From an uncultured Actinotalea sp. (GTDB lineage Bacteria; Actinomycetota; Actinomycetes; Actinomycetales; Cellulomonadaceae): a stretch of DNA of 25,694 bases. Position 1 is the stretch's first letter. Every line of letters starts with the position of its first letter. Below the pieces are notes generated by a model that made no database searches, was not told where the DNA came from, and saw nothing but the letters and a program-made list of their open reading frames with translations. The translations under genes were made by a program, and so were the position numbers. Shown piece after piece: positions 24,064 through 25,694 of this stretch. The DNA is taken from NCBI RefSeq assembly GCF_946885855.1, contig NZ_CAMPHH010000010.1, forward strand, positions 1-25,694. The letters run 5' to 3'.

Positions 24064-25081
24064 GCAGCACCTCCGTCGTGGATCTGGTGTTCGAGGGGCG
24101 TGAGACGGCGCGGCTCGACGTCGCCCGTCCCAGGAAGGACCGTGTGATGGCCTCGGCCTCGGCCAGCGCCGCATCCACTCCGCGCACGGCGCAGCTCGCG
24201 GCGAGGTTGAGGACGATCTCGTCGACGCCCGCCGCCGCGAACCGGTCGAGGGCGTCAGCGACCTGGTCCGGGTGCCCATGGAGGAAGGCGCCGCCGTCGG
24301 CGACCGCAGCGGCCAGGTCCCGGAAGCGCGCCGGCACGCCCACACCGGCTGCTCCGAGCATCGCGCGGTAGTGCTCCTGGCGCAGGTGCCGGCCGTGCGC
24401 GGCCATGACGAGCCGCGGCAGATCCGCGTCCGGACCAGCGAGCGCGACACCGATCATGACGACGACACGGGGAGGCTCACGGTCCGCCTCCGCGGCCCCG
24501 GCACGGAGCGCCGTCGCGATCGGACCCCCGACGTAGTCGGCAGGTGTCATCCAGGTGATGGCGACGTCCGCGCACGCGCCGGCCACGTGGGCCATCGCAG
24601 GCCGGAGCACGCCGGCCCCGACCTCGACGGGAAGGGCGGCACCGCCCAGGGCCCCGTCGAACCGGACGTACTCCCCCTCGATCCGGACCGGACCACCACC
24701 GACGAGGGCTCGGACGGTGGAGAGGTACTCGCGCATCGCTGTCAGCGGGCTCCGGTAAGGCTCACCGCGCAGGGCCTGCTGGAAGGACCTCGAGCCTGGG
24801 CCGAACCCGGCCACCACCGGCTTGCCCGTGCACGCCACCAGGGACCGGGCCTGGACGGCGGCGTCGAACGGATGACGGAGCGGCGCCAGCGTCACCCCCA
24901 GGCCCGCGGGCACGGCCAGACCGGCACCCGCTGCGAGGGCGAACGCGTGAGAGGGGTCCGCGGAGGAGGTCTGTCCCTGCCATAGACGCTCCACGGGGCC
25001 CCGCCGCACGGCGCGTGCGAAGGCGAGCACCTCGTCCGTGCCCATCCCGGCGAACGGCAGGAGGTAGGAGATCCTCGTCAC
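24044..25081 (-). CDS. LLM-class (F420-type) flavin-dependent oxidoreductase
   Basis: A 345-residue TIM-barrel protein of the luciferase-like monooxygenase family, starting at a GTG overlapping the glycosyltransferase stop (GTGA). Typical segments are LGVTLAPLRHPFDAAVQARSL, VVAGFGPGSRSFQQAL and VDEIVLNLA near the C-terminus. LLM enzymes of this kind occur in lanthipeptide clusters as F420H2-dependent reductases that turn Dha/Dhb into D-Ala/D-Abu (LanJC, for example LxmJ of lexapeptide). Co-occurrence with LanKC and Cys-free, Ser/Thr-bearing cores makes this the most likely role. An oxidation elsewhere on the peptide or sugar is the alternative. Confidence 0.85.
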   Translation of the reverse strand: MTRISYLLPFAGMGTDEVLAFARAVRRGPVERLWQGQTSSADPSHAFALAAGAGLAVPAGLGVTLAPLRHPFDAAVQARSLVACTGKPVVAGFGPGSRSFQQALRGEPYRSPLTAMREYLSTVRALVGGGPVRIEGEYVRFDGALGGAALPVEVGAGVLRPAMAHVAGACADVAITWMTPADYVGGPIATALRAGAAEADREPPRVVVMIGVALAGPDADLPRLVMAAHGRHLRQEHYRAMLGAAGVGVPARFRDLAAAVADGGAFLHGHPDQVADALDRFAAAGVDEIVLNLAASCAVRGVDAALAEAEAITRSFLGRATSSRAVSRPSNTRSTTEVLHATTTH

Positions 25082-25692
25082 GCGCCGACCTCTGCTCGAG
25101 GTGCGGACACGGGTTCCACGACCACCGCGGCGGTGCCCGCGGCGTCGGTGACGACCTCGGTCAGGAGCTCCGTGAGCCGGGGCATCAGCTCGCGCATCGC
25201 CTCGGCGATCCGCGCCGCATGCTCGGCCGTCTGCGTCGCGACCGGGCTCCCGAGCGACCAGGTGCCCCCCGTTCTGCGCACCCGCAACGACTCCCACACG
25301 CGCTCCTCGGCGTCGACGACGCTGTCGATGCCGGCCTCGAGGCCTGCGCCGTCCGGGCACCAGTCGGCAGGTGACACCAACTCGCCGCGTGCGAGCAGGT
25401 CGAGGTACAGGTCGCGGGTGTCGGCCCGGTAGGCGGCGAGGAACGCCGCTGTCCGTCGTCGGTCGGTGAGAGCCCGCCAGGCCCGTCGCGCGGAGCCGAC
25501 GTCGTGGAACCGCGCCAGGGTGACGTCGTGCGGGCAGTCGAGCGAGTGCTTCCGTGTGGCCGGGTCCTCCGTGATGCGGGCCGTCACCGCCGAGACCGGC
25601 GCGAAGCGGTGGCCCGCGTCGCAGAGCCGGAGCCACAGGTCCCAGTCCTCGAGCCCCTCCGGGCTCTCCCGCCACCCCCCGACCGCAGCGAC
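25078..25692 (-). CDS. Glycosyltransferase family 2, C-terminal part (partial at right edge)
   Basis: The frame is open from the right edge; 204 residues are visible and the start lies outside the window. The first visible stretch, VAAVGGWRESPEGLEDWDLWLRL, is the acceptor-side ED motif of GT-A (GT2) transferases, with the Glu-Asp acting as or near the catalytic base, followed by AGHRFAPVSAVTARIT. The next 170 residues form a helical tail without a recognised domain. The nucleotide-binding N-terminal half is missing here. Being first seen in the RiPP operon, overlapping the LLM gene by 4 bases, it is the only glycosyltransferase in the window and the only candidate for moving the sugar made by the convergent operon. 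Confidence 0.8.
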   Translation of the reverse strand, partial: VAAVGGWRESPEGLEDWDLWLRLCDAGHRFAPVSAVTARITEDPATRKHSLDCPHDVTLARFHDVGSARRAWRALTDRRRTAAFLAAYRADTRDLYLDLLARGELVSPADWCPDGAGLEAGIDSVVDAEERVWESLRVRRTGGTWSLGSPVATQTAEHAARIAEAMRELMPRLTELLTEVVTDAAGTAAVVVEPVSAPRAEVGA

Positions 25693-25694
25693 GG

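Noticed and set aside
1..25694. tRNA, rRNA, insertion sequences or prophage genes
   Set aside because: None was recognised on either strand; there are no transposase or integrase motifs and no tRNA-like cloverleaf in the few intergenic gaps.

Overview
The window is very G+C-rich with strong G/C preference at third codon positions, uses many GTG starts and 4-base start/stop overlaps, and carries typical actinobacterial families (AccA1-type carboxylase operon, DUF2795 protein, DegT sugar aminotransferase). It looks like an actinomycete of the Micrococcales (Cellulomonas/Cellulosimicrobium/Isoptericola-like), but the genus is only a guess.

Left part, about 1-8170: ordinary chromosome. An operon running off the left edge holds the 3' end of a biotin-dependent acyl-CoA carboxylase alpha subunit, an acyl-CoA dehydrogenase, a MaoC-type hydratase and a CitE-like CoA-ester lyase. 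This is the gene order of the mycobacterial accA1-fadE19-Rv2499c-Rv2498c locus (leucine and itaconate catabolism). Then come a DUF2795 protein, an NADPH-dependent FMN reductase and an AhpD-like protein on the minus strand; a tandem universal stress protein with a DosR-like box upstream; a lipoprotein class A beta-lactamase; and a methionine aminopeptidase divergent from a small XRE regulator across a direct-repeat operator.

Middle, 8169-13260: a 393-base gap, then four overlapping or nearly overlapping plus-strand genes for a dTDP-deoxy-amino sugar: C-3 C-methyltransferase, 2,3-dehydratase, 4-ketoreductase and DegT-family aminotransferase. This is the EvaC/EvaA/EvaE/EvaB set of epivancosamine-type or kijanose-type sugars, without a 5-epimerase.

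Right part, 13329-25692: one long minus-strand operon running off the right edge. In transcription order it encodes a family 2 glycosyltransferase (partial), an LLM (F420-type) oxidoreductase, an RRE-containing recognition protein, a SAM methyltransferase, a class III aminotransferase, an iron-ADH-like dehydrogenase, two short precursor peptides of 54 and 53 residues, a two-gene ABC exporter, an M50 intramembrane protease and a class III lanthipeptide synthetase (LanKC). The dehydrogenase/RRE/aminotransferase/methyltransferase/M50 set with Thr-ended precursors is the hallmark of daptides, RiPPs whose C-terminal Thr becomes a dimethyl-propanediamine group. LanKC plus the LLM reductase suggest Ser/Thr dehydration and then reduction to D-amino acids, since the precursors have no Cys. 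The glycosyltransferase and the convergent sugar cassette suggest a glycosylated product.

The most interesting reading of the window is therefore a hybrid daptide/class III dehydrated peptide, possibly decorated with a C-methylated 3-amino-2,3,6-trideoxy sugar. The daptide assignment is firm from gene content. The sugar attachment is an inference from proximity.
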